NCBI RefSeq assembly: GCF_035046505.1
Contig: NC_089822.1
Span: forward strand, 98,526,659-98,590,658
Reading direction: 5' to 3'
Source: Tiliqua scincoides
Taxonomy: Eukaryota; Chordata; Lepidosauria; Squamata; Scincidae
DNA length: 64,000 nt
In this document: in pieces, positions 42,226 to 53,909 of the stretch
Layout: each line of letters begins with the position of its first letter
Numbering within the stretch: the first letter of the stretch is position 1
Program-made: the position numbers and the translations under genes
Notes under the pieces: generated by a model
What the model was told of the DNA's origin: nothing
Database searches by the model: none
Seen by the model: only the letters and a program-made list of their open reading frames with translations

Positions 42226-42756
42226 CTGATACTTTGTTTGAAAGTTGGCAGAGTGAAAGTTTCCTCCTTGGAAGGTCAAAAACCAAGTGAAACTTCACCA
42301 AGATAGACACTTTTGAATGAAGAGGGAAGAAAACAAGCTAGGACGTGGTAATCAGAGATTGTTCCAACCTTCTCTGAAGCCAGATTATACAGAGGCTATC
42401 ACTGAAGCTTTGTCCCATTTAATTCAAACACTTTGTGGTTCATTTTCCTTTGGATGAAAAAACAAGAGGAATCAAAGGTGTGTCAATGGTATTCTTGCAA
42501 GCAGAGCATATTGGAGGCAAATGCACTCAGCACAACCACTAATCCTGCATCAGATTTCCAGTGAGGGACCTGCATCCCAGAAACTTCACCTTCAGCTGTC
42601 TGGTGGTTCTCTCCCTCACTTGGTCCCTGTCTCATACAAAACTACTCTGTCTTCTTTTTCCATATACAGTACATCTCTTGCAGAACACTAGTCTCCCACC
42701 CCCAGCAGATAGATTGTCCATGCAGGAGAACATCCACAGTTATGCAACATTTCAGT

Positions 42757-42960
42757 TTCAATCTTCTTTATTCAACACATTTTTATATCACTCTTCCTCC
42801 AAGGAGCTCAAAGTGGTGTACATGGTTCCTTCCCTGCTCTTATCCTCACAACAACCATGTGAGGTAGGCAAGGATGAGAGATAGTGACTGACCCACATGG
42901 CTGAGCTGGGATTTGAACTTGAATCTTTCAGATCTAAGTTCAGCTCCCAAACCACTACAC
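42757..42960 (-). mobile_element. tRNA-derived SINE fragment
   Basis: The minus strand carries GTAGTGGTTTGGGAGCTG, then GTTCAAATCCCAGCTCAGCC and a 3' part that reads CTTTGAGCTCCTTGGAGG. It abuts a hAT miniature at 42961. Confidence 0.5.
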
Positions 42961-43400
42961 CCGGGGTGCCCAAATCCCAGCCTGGGGACCATTTGCAGCC
43001 CTTGGGGACCCTCAATCCAGCCCATGGGGAGCCCCCAGTCTCTAATGAGCCTCTGGAGACTTGCCTCTGGAGACTTGCTGGAGCCCACACTAGCCCGATG
43101 CAACTTCTCTTAGCATGAGGGCCGACAGTTTGACCTCTCGCATGAGCTGCAGGCCAAAGACTCCCTCTGCTGCTTGTTGTTTCACATCTGTGAAGCAGTA
43201 CTGAAAGGAAAGGTGGGCCTTGCTTTTCACAAGGTCTTTTATAGGCCTTGAGCTATCAAGAGACCTTCATTCATTCATGGAAGTTCCATCTCTAATATAT
43301 TTGTGTAAATTTATTCAAATTTTAAATGTAAATTAAATCTTTTTCCCCAGCCCCCAACACAGTGTTGTGACCCCCCTGTCAAAAAATTTGGACACCCCTG
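42961..43400 (+). mobile_element. hAT miniature, 'CAGGGGTGCCCAAACC' family
   Basis: Starts CCGGGGTGCCCAAATCC, ends TTGGACACCCCTG; duplications CACTACAC and CACTACAT (7 of 8). Inserted at the end of a tRNA-derived SINE. Confidence 0.82.
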
Positions 43401-43740
43401 CACTACATCATCCTAGCTCTCTCATATGTGCACTTACCTGGGAGCAAGTTCCACTGAGTAGAACAGGCCTTCTGAATAAACATGCATAGGATTGTGCTGT
43501 TAAATCCCTAACACTTTTGTCTTTCACCAATCCATGGAAGATGGCTCATTTCAGTTTCCTGAGAAAAGTCTGTCTTGCACCAGTAATTACACAACTAATC
43601 TCAGGTAAACAACTATGAAAAGATCTCAAATTGAAATCCCATCTGGAAATGATTAGTGCTCAGTGTGTGGTGTAGGGAGGGAAGAGGCAAGTCAGTCCAA
43701 CAGAAACATTTGCAGCTCTGGTATCAAGACCTGGTCTGAT

Positions 43741-44471
43741 AAGAACATAAGAACAGCCCCACTGGATCAGGCCATAGGCCCATCTAGTCCAGCTTCCTGT
43801 ATCTCACAGCGGCCCACCAAATGCCCCAGGGAGCACACCAGATAACAAGAGACCTCATCCTGGTGCTCTCCCCTACATCTGGCATTCTGACTTAACCCAT
43901 TCCTAAAATCAGGAGGTTGCGCATACACATCATGGCTTGTACCCCATAATGGATTTTTCCTCCAGAAACTCGTCCAATCCCCTTTTAAAGGCATCTAGGC
44001 TAGACGCCAGCACCACATCCTGTGGCAAGGAGTTCCACAGACCGGCCACGCGCTGAGTAAAGAAATATTTTCTTTTGTCTGTCCTAACCCGCCCAACACT
44101 CAATTTTAGTGGATGTCCCCTGGTTCTGGTATTATGTGAGAGTGTAAAGAGCATCTCCCTATCCACTCTGTCCATCCCCTGCATAATTTTGTATGTCTCA
44201 ATCATGTCCCCCCTCAAGCGTCTCTTTTCTAGGCTGAAGAGGCCCAAACGCCGTAGCCTTTCCTCATAAGGAAGGTGCCCCAGCCCCGTAATCATCTTAG
44301 TCGCTCTCTTTTGCACCTTTTCCATTTCCACTATGTCTTTTTTGAGATGCAGCGACCAGAACTGGACACAATACTCCAGGTGTGGCCTTACCATCGATTT
44401 GTACAACGGCATTATAATACTAACCGTTTTGTTCTCAATACCCTTCCTAATGATCCCAAGCATAGAATTGG
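43741..44471 (-). mobile_element. CR1 LINE, short 5'-truncated copy
   Basis: Same 3' half-kilobase of CR1 as at 4229-5535, open over 177 residues (stop 43930). By eye only about eight to ten bases differ over 730, so the two copies are close to 99% identical. Truncated near 44471, where the two copies stop matching. Confidence 0.9.
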
Positions 44472-44705
44472 GATCTCCCTCTCTGTTGTGCTGACTCCTT
44501 AACTGAGCTGAAGTTTGTTTCTTGGTTATTGTTGTTGCTGTCTTTTTTCCATGCTTTCATTATCTGGGGTGCCACCACTGGAGGGGGAAAGACAGATTAT
44601 AAATATTTTGAACAAATAAATAATCAACAGGCCTTTCCCACTGGAAGATCTTCCTGGTGGTTTTGTGCTCTTGGGAACAAACCTCTTTTCTAATCACGCC
44701 CATAG

Positions 44706-44853
44706 CAACTGTTACCCTGCACATGCCTGATCTCGTCTGATCTCAGAAGCTAAGCAGGGTCAGGCCTGGTTAGTACTTGGATGGGAGACTGCCTGGGAAT
44801 ACTGGGTGCTGTAGGCTTATACCATAGTCTTTCGAGACTGAAGGTTGCCAACC
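44706..44853 (+). mobile_element. 5S-rRNA-derived SINE with perfect 14-bp duplication
   Basis: The head matches 5S rRNA, including its internal promoter region: CCTGATCTCGTCTGATCTC, AAGCTAAGCAGGGTC, GGTTAGTACTTGGATGGGAG. The tail is ACCATAGTCTTTCGAGACTG then AAGGTTGCCAAC. The target duplication AATCACGCCCATAG is identical on both sides (44692-44705, 44854-44867), so insertion is recent. Resembles the 5S-Sauria SINEs of squamates. Confidence 0.88.
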
Positions 44854-44869
44854 AATCACGCCCATAGTT

Positions 44870-46985
44870 GCAAGCCAGGCTGGCATCCACAGGTGCAAGC
44901 CAGGAACTGCAGCCCAGCCCAAATCAGGAAATGGTTGTTTTAAAGGACAACGGTATTACCCAAACATTGCTGCTACCACAACCAGCAGAACTACTTTCTT
45001 TTCAAGAAATGGTAGAACAAAAGACTGAACAGGCAGTACAAGGCTTTGAATAAGCTTTGATTCCAGACCAGCAAGGCGAGAGCAAAAACTCAAGAGCAAA
45101 TACCAGAGGGGGTGGCCACTACAGTCAGAAACAAGCCCTGGAAATGTTTCATGGAAATATTCCTGATAAAGCAGGAAATCTAATACAGCCCAGCAACTTT
45201 GCTTTAATCAAATCAGGCACTGGCATTTCAAGGGACAATGGGGCTGTGGTTGGAAAAAATGAATGTTGCTTGCAGCAGAGTTCAAGACCAAAGACAGCCA
45301 CAAAGCAGCAGCAGAGTATCTGTTGACTTTCATCCCCACAGAACAAAGCTCCACCCCTACACTTGCAGGTAGAGAGAGCATCAAAAGGGCCATGAAATTT
45401 CATGGGTAGGAGGGGAAAGAAAGGACCTTTCAGACCCTGGAACCTTTCTCAGGCCCCAACATCTTTCACCTGGAGATGCATCACTTCCCCTCCAACCCTC
45501 AGCCAGCTGGGGGTGGGAGAAGTATCATGCATTCCCAGTACTAAACCCCCATACCCAGGACAGGAGCTGACCAAGAACAGGGAATGACAGCATTACAGCA
45601 AGATAGATTACCTCTCTTCATCCCTCTCAAAAGGATTTCCAGGGGTGTTGGAAGGGGGGAGGTAATGCATTTCCCACACTTCAGCCCCACTCACACAAAC
45701 ATATATGATCACATGTGTACTGAATCAGACAGTTGGTCCACACAGTTCAGTAATGTCCCTCTGAGTGGCAGCAGCTTTCCAGGATTTCAAAAGGGGGTCC
45801 TTCCCAGCCCTCTCTGGAGATGCCAGGGATGAACTGGGGACCTTCTGCATGCAAAAGACCTCAACTGCTGAGCTTTGGGCCTGTCCCAGGATTTGGCTTT
45901 CAGAGGTGGAGGACAGGGGTACAAAGATGTCTCCAGAACTTAGGAGCCAGCCCAATTTTCTGAGAGTCACCTTAAGAAGGAGAGAGAAGGAGAGAAGGGA
46001 GACCAAAACATGCCAGTGAAAGGAGGGCTGCTGCTGGGTTGTTCTAAGCTCTCCACCACCATCACTACAAGACAGTGATTAACTGAAAAGCACCATAGGT
46101 TCAAGCCTGTATAGAAGTTGGAGTCCCTGATTTGAAACTCTCAGTGATTTCTCTTTAAGAGGGCTTGCTATATTAAGAGGAAAAAGCTTACTAATAAAAC
46201 AAAGGGCGGGCTAAAGGTAGGAATGGTCAAAGAAAATTTGGTGACCTTAAAAGAAACTCAGTGGAGAGAATTAACTAGATGCATTCATGTATAAAACTAA
46301 GTCCTGTTATAGCTGTTCTTCCTGGTGAACAAAGGAACATCAGAGACCCTCTTCTGCCTTTGGGGGAAGAGTTGGTTGTAGTTACTCCATAGTGAGAGGA
46401 AAGTAGGGGTGGCCTAAGCTGATCTGCCTCCTAGAACAGCAGCTGCAGTTACACACACACACCGAGCAATTATGCCACTCACCCCTACTCCTATAGCAGC
46501 CAATCAAGCAACTAGCCTGTGTCACCATCACACTGTCCTTCACTGCCCCCTCTGGCTCTAAACTAGCTAGGCTGGAAGCAGAATCACTTCACTCCCAGCA
46601 TCCTCCTCCTGGTACCTGGCCAGTTTAGAACCAGCAGCAGTGGAGTAGTTGGGGGGCCCTTTGCCCATGAACTCCCTGGAATTAGAGTGCTTGGGAAACG
46701 GTCCACAGCAGAAGTTACCTTTTCTAGTGTCACTGCCATAATCCTCAGCAGTGACACTGGAGAAGGAGTGATGCCTCCCCCACCCTCTTCTCACACAATC
46801 TCTAAGGAGAACCTGCAAGAAGAGAATGGGATGCAGAGCACCCTGCATTGGTTTGTCACCTCCCCTGGCCTTCTGCTTGCAGCTGACATTTCAGCCCGTC
46901 TCGTTGCTGGGTCATACTCAGCACATGTCCACATCCCCTCATCCTATTACTGCTACTCAATATCTTCCAGAGTTGGGCTCTTACA
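44870..46985. other. Intergenic, mostly unassigned
   Basis: No exon recognised on either strand. The only assigned item is the reversed SINE at 45715-45892. Short open frames have no family resemblance I know. Confidence 0.45.
45715..45892 (-). mobile_element. tRNA-derived SINE
   Basis: Reversed copy of the family at 52982: on the minus strand AGCTCAGCAGTTGAGGTC, then TTTGCATGCAGAAGGTCCC and a body ending GTCTGATTCAGTACAC. Confidence 0.6.
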
Positions 46986-46989
46986 CATC

Positions 46990-47095
46990 TGTCACATGTG
47001 TGGGCATGTGGTGGGCCACTGTGAGATACAGGAAGCTGGACTAGATGGGCCTATGGCCTGATCCAGTGGGGCTGTTCTTATGTTCTTATGTTATG
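46990..47095 (+). mobile_element. CR1 LINE 3' tail fragment
   Basis: About 100 bases of the CR1 3' end (GGGCCACTGTGAGATACAGG onwards), finishing in the TTCTTATG repeat. Same sequence as the ends of the larger CR1 copies, opposite orientation. Confidence 0.8.
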
Positions 47096-47547
47096 TCAGT
47101 AATTCTGAAGTTTGTTGGATTTCTTTAAGGCTCTCTCTCTCACACACATGTAAGAATAGCTGCTATTTACTAAAATGGAGAAAAGTGAACAGCTGTTGCA
47201 TTGAGCATGACCTGTCCTCTACTCCTGACATGGGGTGACCTGACCAAGCGAGCCTGGGATGACACTGTAACCCACTAGGGGCATTGCAATACACACCTTC
47301 TGCCTACAAACAGCATCCGTCATGATGGCTGGCATTGTTAACAACTGCACATCAACAACAGCACATGAGAGGCACACTAACCACTGGGTCGTGGGAAGTT
47401 CTCCTGCACAAGCCCCATCAAAGTGCCTGTTCTTATACAGCTTCCAGTCATTTCAATCAGGTTTACGAAGGAAAACTTCCCCGTGCTTATGTTCAAACAC
47501 AATTTTATAACAGGCACATGCACATACTTATACTAGGGATCAGGTCC

Positions 47548-48195
47548 TAGGAGAGGGCGGTAAAGGGGATAATTTGTACCTGGGCCCAGGGCCGGAGAGG
47601 GGGCCCTGGAGCCAAAGGAGGGGGCCCGGAAAATCTGACATTTTCCTATCTCACCTGAACTCATTGACTGTGCATGGTGCCGGGGCACAACCACATGCAT
47701 GCAGTGTTAAAGGCTGCTGCAGCAAGCCATGCACACCAGGTTCAGGAATGCATCCATCACCTTCCTTAACACAGTGTCAAATCTGGGAGGAAACTGGGCT
47801 GCCACATCTGGGATTTTTGGCTTGTGGATTCCATACCATGAAGCAATGTGTAGAAGCTCTGGGACCAAGCTGTGGGGCTACAGCTGCTGCAGTTCATTTT
47901 GGTGCATTATAGTGTGAGCCTAATTTTCTGCAATACATTTTCTATATTTCAAAGATTTTAGAGAGTCTTAGGAGTGTATATTACTTTATCTAGCTGCCAA
48001 TGCTGCATGGTTGGATAGACCATGGCTCTGCATCAAGAAGCCTAGGAGACCTGGGCTCCAAGGACTATTGTGGCTGTCAGCACCCTCCCCCTGCCTTATT
48101 TTGCCCCCCTCCCTGTTGCCTGCTCCCATTGTCCCCTCCCCCTTTGGGAAGGGGCCCAGAAGAAACCTGATAAAATTCCTCTTGTAGGCCCTGCT
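47548..48195 (+). repeat. Dispersed repeat, 'TACCTGGGCCCAGGG' family
   Basis: Second copy of the family at 24660, same orientation, longer by an A/T-rich insertion around 47900-48000. Ends GTAGGCCCTGCTAGGG. No coding capacity seen. Confidence 0.5.
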
Positions 48196-49012
48196 AGGGA
48201 TGCACACCCAAAAACCAAACGTTAGGTCAAGTGAAACAGGAGGTTCACAGCAAAACCAATGGTTGCTATTAATGCTGAATAAGCCATGTGCTCCTACCAA
48301 ACTTTTAAATCCAAGGAAATGCTAACAGCATTTATCCTGTTCTTAATTTTACTGCATTTTTCTATCAAGGAAATAGAACACAGAACCACAAAGGAGCAAA
48401 ACCCAAAAAGCAAAACAACAAAAAGAGATGCATCTCCTAAACAAGCACATACACACACACAACTCAGCAACATATACAAAAAGAAGTACCACTCCCCTAT
48501 AGTAGGTAAAAATTTTGCCAAGTAATCAAGCTCCAATTATCACTTCTCCTTATTTCCCAGTCAATCAGAGGGCAGAGCTTTTCAACTCTGAAAAGTTTTG
48601 TTTCTTAGGTCATTAGAAGCAATGCAGAGATTAGTTTCTATAGTAACTTTGCTGGGAAATTCCAGCCAAAGTTAACCTTTTATTTGTTCCATTTTGCAAA
48701 TGCTGTTGCAGCCTGGTTCTGTTTTGCATTTAGCAGAGATCTGTTTTTTTCAACACCAGGATGGGATGCTCCTTTCCATTTAAAGCAAAGCCCCAGGCTA
48801 CAATTCAATGCACCATTACTTAAGAATAACACCCATGGAAAGCAGTGGGTCTACTTCTGAGTTAAAAGGGTTGCAAATATCTCATCTCTCTGCTGTGAAT
48901 TGAATTGCACACTCCCAGTTATGTAAGTTGTATGTTATATGTAGAGCTTCTGGTTTAACACACCAGACACCTTAAAGGTGGATTTGATTCATGGTTCTCC
49001 TGCAGTGGTTCC

Positions 49013-49821
49013 CAACCTTTTTCACTGCGTATCCCTTGGCAGTCCATTTCCATAAATTGTACCCTTCGTATCAGCAAAATGTTTGTAATAATACAGGAGG
49101 GCAGGAGGTCTGGCTCAGTTGGTAGAGCTGCCACCTTGTATGCCTGAAGATCTGAGGCTGCCTGTTCAAAACAACCAGAAGTACCTGAGAACTGATGACA
49201 AGCTGATATACTGATGAGCTGACCCTAGGTGGCAGAGAGGAGTTGCTGGAAGGAGGAGTTCTATGAAAGACTAGAACTATTCAATTGTAAAAATCCCTAT
49301 TGGGGTTTAGAACAACCTGCCTATGTAAACCACCTTGGATTAAAGTCTGAGGAGAAATCTGATGACCAAAGAAAGGCATTATATAAATACCTGTATAAAT
49401 AAATAAATAAATAATACAAGCCCTCATCTCCTCCATATGAAAACCCAGACTTCATGTATTTATCACAGTGTTTTCTCTTTTCATCTGTTTGAAGAACAGA
49501 AGACTCTTCCTTCACACTGTTTTGCACCAGAAGCGTGCTGAGAAATTCTGGGTGATTGATCACTTTCCATATTATGTTTCAGCTCTTTTACTGTGCTGGT
49601 TTTCAATCACTGGTTCATAGATGATCTGATGACCAAAAATCAAAGCCCCTATCGGTGGGACTTTCACAGCCAACTAGCTACCTTCCTTCCTTGCTGGCCC
49701 TACAAAGCATTCTGGAGCATAACCTGCCTTTTTCTGCCATTCTGCCATTCTTTTTCAAGTACCCCTAAAGGTCCTGTTGAGTGTCCCTGGGAGTACGTGA
49801 ATACCAGGTTGGGAACCACTG
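49013..49821 (+). mobile_element. hAT element split by a SINE
   Basis: Starts CAGTGGTTCCCAACCTTTTT, ends GGTTGGGAACCACTG; flanks TTCTCCTG and TTTTACTG (6 of 8). A tRNA-derived SINE occupies 49096-49409. No transposase was seen. Confidence 0.65.
49096..49409 (+). mobile_element. tRNA-derived SINE inserted in a hAT miniature
   Basis: The head looks like a tRNA (GGCTCAGTTGGTAGAGC, box A type; GTTCAAAAC, box B type), and the body ends in an AAATAAAT tail. A 9-bp duplication AATAATACA flanks it (49087-49095, 49410-49418). It splits the hAT element at 49013-49821. Confidence 0.7.
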
Positions 49822-49999
49822 TTTTACTGGTATGTTGTTTACAGTGCGCTTACTCTGATAGTGCTTACAAAAAGGTCATGAAGACCAGAATTTTAAAACA
49901 ATAAAAATGTATTTTATGATCTTTTACTATGTTTTTAATAAATTAGAGACTGTACAGTTCTTAGGTAACAATTAGTGGTTATTTTTCAGGATCTGGCCT

Positions 50000-51260
50000 C
50001 GGGTAAAATCAGTCAAAACTATAGTCAGACACCCCCCTAAGTTTAAAACCCCCTGACTTATCCGAGGGACATAGAAAATTCCATGGTTTTTTGCTCAAAA
50101 CTTGCCCTTGACTTATCTGTGAGATTGGCTTATGGGCGGGTGTCTGCAGTATGTGAGGCAGCTTGTAGATCTTGGCCACAATCCAATGTTGAGATAAGTG
50201 TCCTGTGCAATCCAATCTTACCCTAAACCTACACCAGTGTGAGCAGCATGGGCATATGTCCATGGACTCCAACATAACAATAGCTCCGCTGGTACAGTGG
50301 CCAGCCTGCCAGTGGAGAGGCCCCAGATGCCAGCTCAGTGGCATGCTAGTGTAACTCAGATGTTGGCGCAACTCCCACCAGTAGGGAGGCAAAAAATACT
50401 GGGAGGGATGAGAAGTGGGTGTATGCCATATCTCAAGCACCCATCAGATGACAGACACACCTCCAACACCAGAAAAACACAATCGCAATGACAAAGATAA
50501 TGTAGTGCGGGGGGGGGGGACCCATAGGGAACAAAGGGGAAGAGCAGTGGCATTCCTGCATGGGGGACAAAACACTAAGTTTTGCAAAAACTTTTGCAGC
50601 TGCCACTGGCTCTGAAGGTGAGGAGGAGGGGCTGCTTTAACCAGTGGTAGGGTGCCCCCTTTCCAGGAATGCCAATGGGGAAGAGAAAATCTCACCTTCT
50701 GCTGCACCCTCTACCCACCCACTTTCCTATGGTGGAGTATAGGAGACAGACTATAATCTGAGATTTTGTCTCCCTGGCAGGGGTTTAAATACTGTGGTTG
50801 GGAAACTATGATTAGCTGTATGTGTATAGTGTGTGACATTGGTCTGTACCCCTCTGGTTTCTTGTCATCCATACTTAGTATTTCCATGGATAGTGAGGGC
50901 ATGGCTGGCATGATTACACCTCGGTGGAGTTGTTTGGGCTCTTGTTGCTAAGATTTTACACTGACATTTTGGAGAGGCTAGCACCACTTTGGGTATAGAG
51001 CTAGTCTATCAGTTGGGGCTCATGTTTTTAAATTGAAAGCACAGGTAGAAAGAGAAAACTATCAAATGTTCCCTAATCTACAGCATAAGCCTATTACTAT
51101 TTACTCAGACAAAAGTCCCTCTGAGTTCAATGGGGCTGAAGCCTCTTCAGTGAGCACCATCTGACCTGCCTATGCCATCATCATTGAGCTAGGAGGTGAA
51201 CTATTTCTGATTGCTTTTTTGAACAGCCTGTCAAGTATGGCCCGCCTCCTCAGGACATCA
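50000..51260. other. Intergenic, mostly unassigned
   Basis: CAATGTTGAGATAAGTGTCC and CACCAGTGTGAGCAGC near 50190-50250 resemble the 3600/30200-type dispersed repeat. Otherwise nothing was identified. Confidence 0.4.
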
Positions 51261-51270
51261 TCACCTGTGA

Positions 51271-51319
51271 TATAAAAGATCACAACAGGAGCCTATGGCT
51301 TTGTGTTCTTGTGGTAAGT
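51271..51319 (+). promoter_or_regulatory. Possible TATA box and short non-coding exon upstream of the perilipin gene
   Basis: TATAAAAG at 51271, then about 35 bases, then GTGGTAAGTA, a good splice donor (exon end 51313). This is the arrangement expected for the missing non-coding exon 1 of the perilipin-like gene, 2.2 kb upstream of its coding exon. It rests on two short motifs only and could be chance. Confidence 0.25.
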
Positions 51320-52415
51320 ATATTGTATGTGGTAACTGCATTGTGGTAAGTATAGACTTAGGTTTGGTTAAGTTGAGCTGAGCTGAGCTGTTGGGCTTCT
51401 GAATTGCTTGGGATGTGTGCTAGTGTCTTGTCTGGTTGTGTTGCTCTGTTGATTGTCTTAACAAAGTCTGTTTCAGGCTCTTTGAGTGGTTGTACATAAG
51501 TATGCATGTGCTTGCAGAGGCAAGTTTATCAATTGGGTATACAACAGGGGTATACTGTATGTTCTTTCCCCTAACAGCCAGTTTGAAGTAAGGTGTTAAA
51601 CTATTGAAATTGGCCAAGAGAAGCAGGAGTTTGCCTAGCTAAGAGGAATAAAAATGACAAGCAGATGCCAGGATAGAAAGTTACAACCCTGTAAATCCAG
51701 AAGGGAAGAAAAGCTTACCAGGTGGCTCTCATCATGTTATCTGATGAGCACAGAGCAGCATGCAGGTGTTAGCAATTGGAAATTATGCCAATGGCTTGAT
51801 AAGAAGGGGCTACATGCTAGGATTCTTATAGGGGGTGATCCTGACTCAGCAGAAATTAGAACTCTTAGAAATTAGAACACTGGATAGGACTCACAAGTGT
51901 TTAGTACATATAAGTGGAGAAGAACCCTATACCATCATACTTCATGTGCCTGGGTTATTGCAGGGCACTCTGTTCATCTGACTGGTCTACCTGAACTACA
52001 GATTTAGAACTTTTCCAACATAGTAAATAGGTGATAATGATCTTGGTTTACTTTTTGCATCCACTCACTGCTATGAGGTCCCTCCTGTGACAGCCCCAGA
52101 TAGGGGAAGAGGAACCCTCCTTACTTTCTAATATGTGCTAAGTGTTAAACCCTTAAGTTTGTTTCTAGAATGCATGTTGCTTGGTTGACCAATGGAAAGT
52201 GGGCTACCTCAAAGAAACTTGGACAGTCTGGGCAATTGCCAGTGACTTTTATCCCCCCCCCCCGCCTACTGCTGAGCTGTGAAAGTGGAGAGGCATTGAC
52301 TAGGAAGGAGGTATGGGAGAAAAGTGCTCCATGGTTTGGGGATGGACAGTGGTAAAGAGGTGGCAGACTGTTTAAGTTTGGGGGTCTTGCATATTGTGTA
52401 CTAGATGCCTTTGAA

Positions 52416-52771
52416 TAGTTTCCCAAACTGTGGGTTGGGACCCACTAGGTGGGTCCCCAGCCAATTTCAGGTGGGCCCCCATTCTTTTCAATATTTTATT
52501 TTTAATACTAGACTGAATGCTACCATGGTATGTGACTGCATTTGAGGAAGCATTGGAGACCTGTACTTTTAACAAGCTACTGTGCATATTTTAACAATAA
52601 TAGTAAATGGAACTTACTCCTGGGTAAATGTAGGCAGGATTGCAGCCTAGGATTGTTAAAAATTTTCCTGCTTGATGATGTCGCTCCCAGTCATGCCATC
52701 ACTTATGGTGGGTCCTGACAGATTCTCATTCTAAAAACTGGGTCCCGGTGCTAAATGTGTGAGAACTACTG
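52416..52771 (+). mobile_element. hAT miniature, same family
   Basis: Starts TAGTTTCCCAAACTGTGGG, ends GAGAACTACTG; duplications CCTTTGAA and CCCTAGAA (6 of 8). About 0.7 kb upstream of the first perilipin-like coding exon. Confidence 0.75.
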
Positions 52772-52981
52772 CCCTAGAAGCCTCTGGCTTGACAGTGGGT
52801 AGCTGTTGCAGGTGGAGGTGTTTGAAAAATCTTGTTTTACTGAGAAGTAATCCCATTTGTGTTCAGTAGGAGGCTATAATCCTATTCTACTTGCTGGAAA
52901 CAAATACCTCTACCTATAGGAGACTATCTTGGGTTTTTTTGCCTCTGGTTTCCTAACTTCATTTTAGAGAAGACAAACACT

Positions 52982-53225
52982 AGGAAGGGCTGTAGCTCAG
53001 TGGCAGAGCACCTGCTTTGCATGCAGGGGCCCACAGGTTCTGTTCATAGCATTATCTCTAGATAAGACTGGAAGGTCCCCTCCAACTGAAACCCTGAAAG
53101 GCTCCTACTAGTCACTGTAGCCAAACTGAGGTAGAATGGAGCAAGCTGCTATTTCTATGCAGGATCACCCAGGTGAATATAATGGTGGATTCTATGATGC
53201 AGATAAGGGCATCTCCTGTAGCAGG
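52982..53225 (+). mobile_element. tRNA-derived SINE
   Basis: The head GGGCTGTAGCTCAGTGGCAG with TTTGCATGCAGG is tRNA-like with a box A; the body continues to a match with the reversed copy at 45715. Box B is poor, so it is not a tRNA gene. Confidence 0.6.
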
Positions 53226-53481
53226 GACTGAATCCCAGTGCTTGGCCCAACCTTTTATGCACAACGTGACTTATTGTACCATATTTATAATGCTTTACCT
53301 TGAAGAGAAGCAAGTCATCCTAAAGTGCCTGGTAGAAGTCTCTTAATTGTGTTAAGAGATAAAGTGCAGGTTTAATATGTCTGTACAAAACCTGACTCTT
53401 AACAGCTATATTTTGTGACACTTAATGCACAAAATCAAGTATTGCCTAGCAAATTGGAGCATTGGTCTTGTGTTTCTGCAG

Positions 53482-53555
53482 TGACATTCTCAATCATGTC
53501 TTCTAATGGAGAGGAAAAGACTACCAGCCCTGAGAGCATAGCTCATGAGCAACAG
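53482..53555 (+). CDS. Perilipin-like coding exon 1 with start codon
   Basis: After an acceptor (TGTTTCTGCAG) come 14 untranslated bases, then ATG at 53496 and 20 codons beginning MSSNGEEKTTSPES and ending EQQ. The donor is CAG followed by GCAAGT, a GC rather than GT donor. The ordinary GT donor 25 bases on would put the next exon out of frame. The upstream acceptor implies a non-coding first exon further left, as in other perilipin genes. Confidence 0.78.
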
Positions 53556-53713
53556 GCAAGTAGTCCATATTGTAGAAGTAAGCAGGCAATTATCTTAAAT
53601 GGATGCTGGCGGGTCAAATGGCACATAGTGACATCAGTGTTGTGCCACCTGGTGTTGAATACTAAATCCAGGAGCAAGGGCTGACAAAACAGTGATGGTG
53701 TGATTCTTCCTAG

Positions 53714-53909
53714 TGTGTGATAAACAAGGTAGCTGCTCTGCCCTTGGTCAGCTCTGCCTGTGAAATGGCCTCAACTACTTATACTTCTGCTAAGGAATCC
53801 CATCCAACTGTCCAAGCGGTCTGTGATATGGCAGAGATGGGAATGAAAACAATTGCTACTACTGCAGCAAGTACTACACAGCCTCTTCTGAGTAAACTGG
53901 AACCCCAGA
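53714..53909 (+). CDS. Perilipin-like coding exon 2 (PAT domain)
   Basis: Encodes residues 21-85: INKVAALPLVSSACEMA, YTSAKESHPTVQAVCDMAE, and TTQPLLSKLEPQ. This is the core PAT domain and closely follows human PLIN3 (VASMPLISSTCDM, LSKLEPQ). Acceptor TTCTTCCTAG, donor GTAAGT. No stops. Confidence 0.9.

Noticed and set aside
44706-44853. 5S rRNA gene
   Set aside because: Only the 5S-like part is present, its ends differ from 5S rRNA, it has a SINE tail and target duplications, and it is dispersed rather than in tandem.
49096-49180. tRNA gene
   Set aside because: A and B box-like motifs are present but no cloverleaf forms; it is the head of a SINE with an A-rich tail and duplications. The same holds for 52982.
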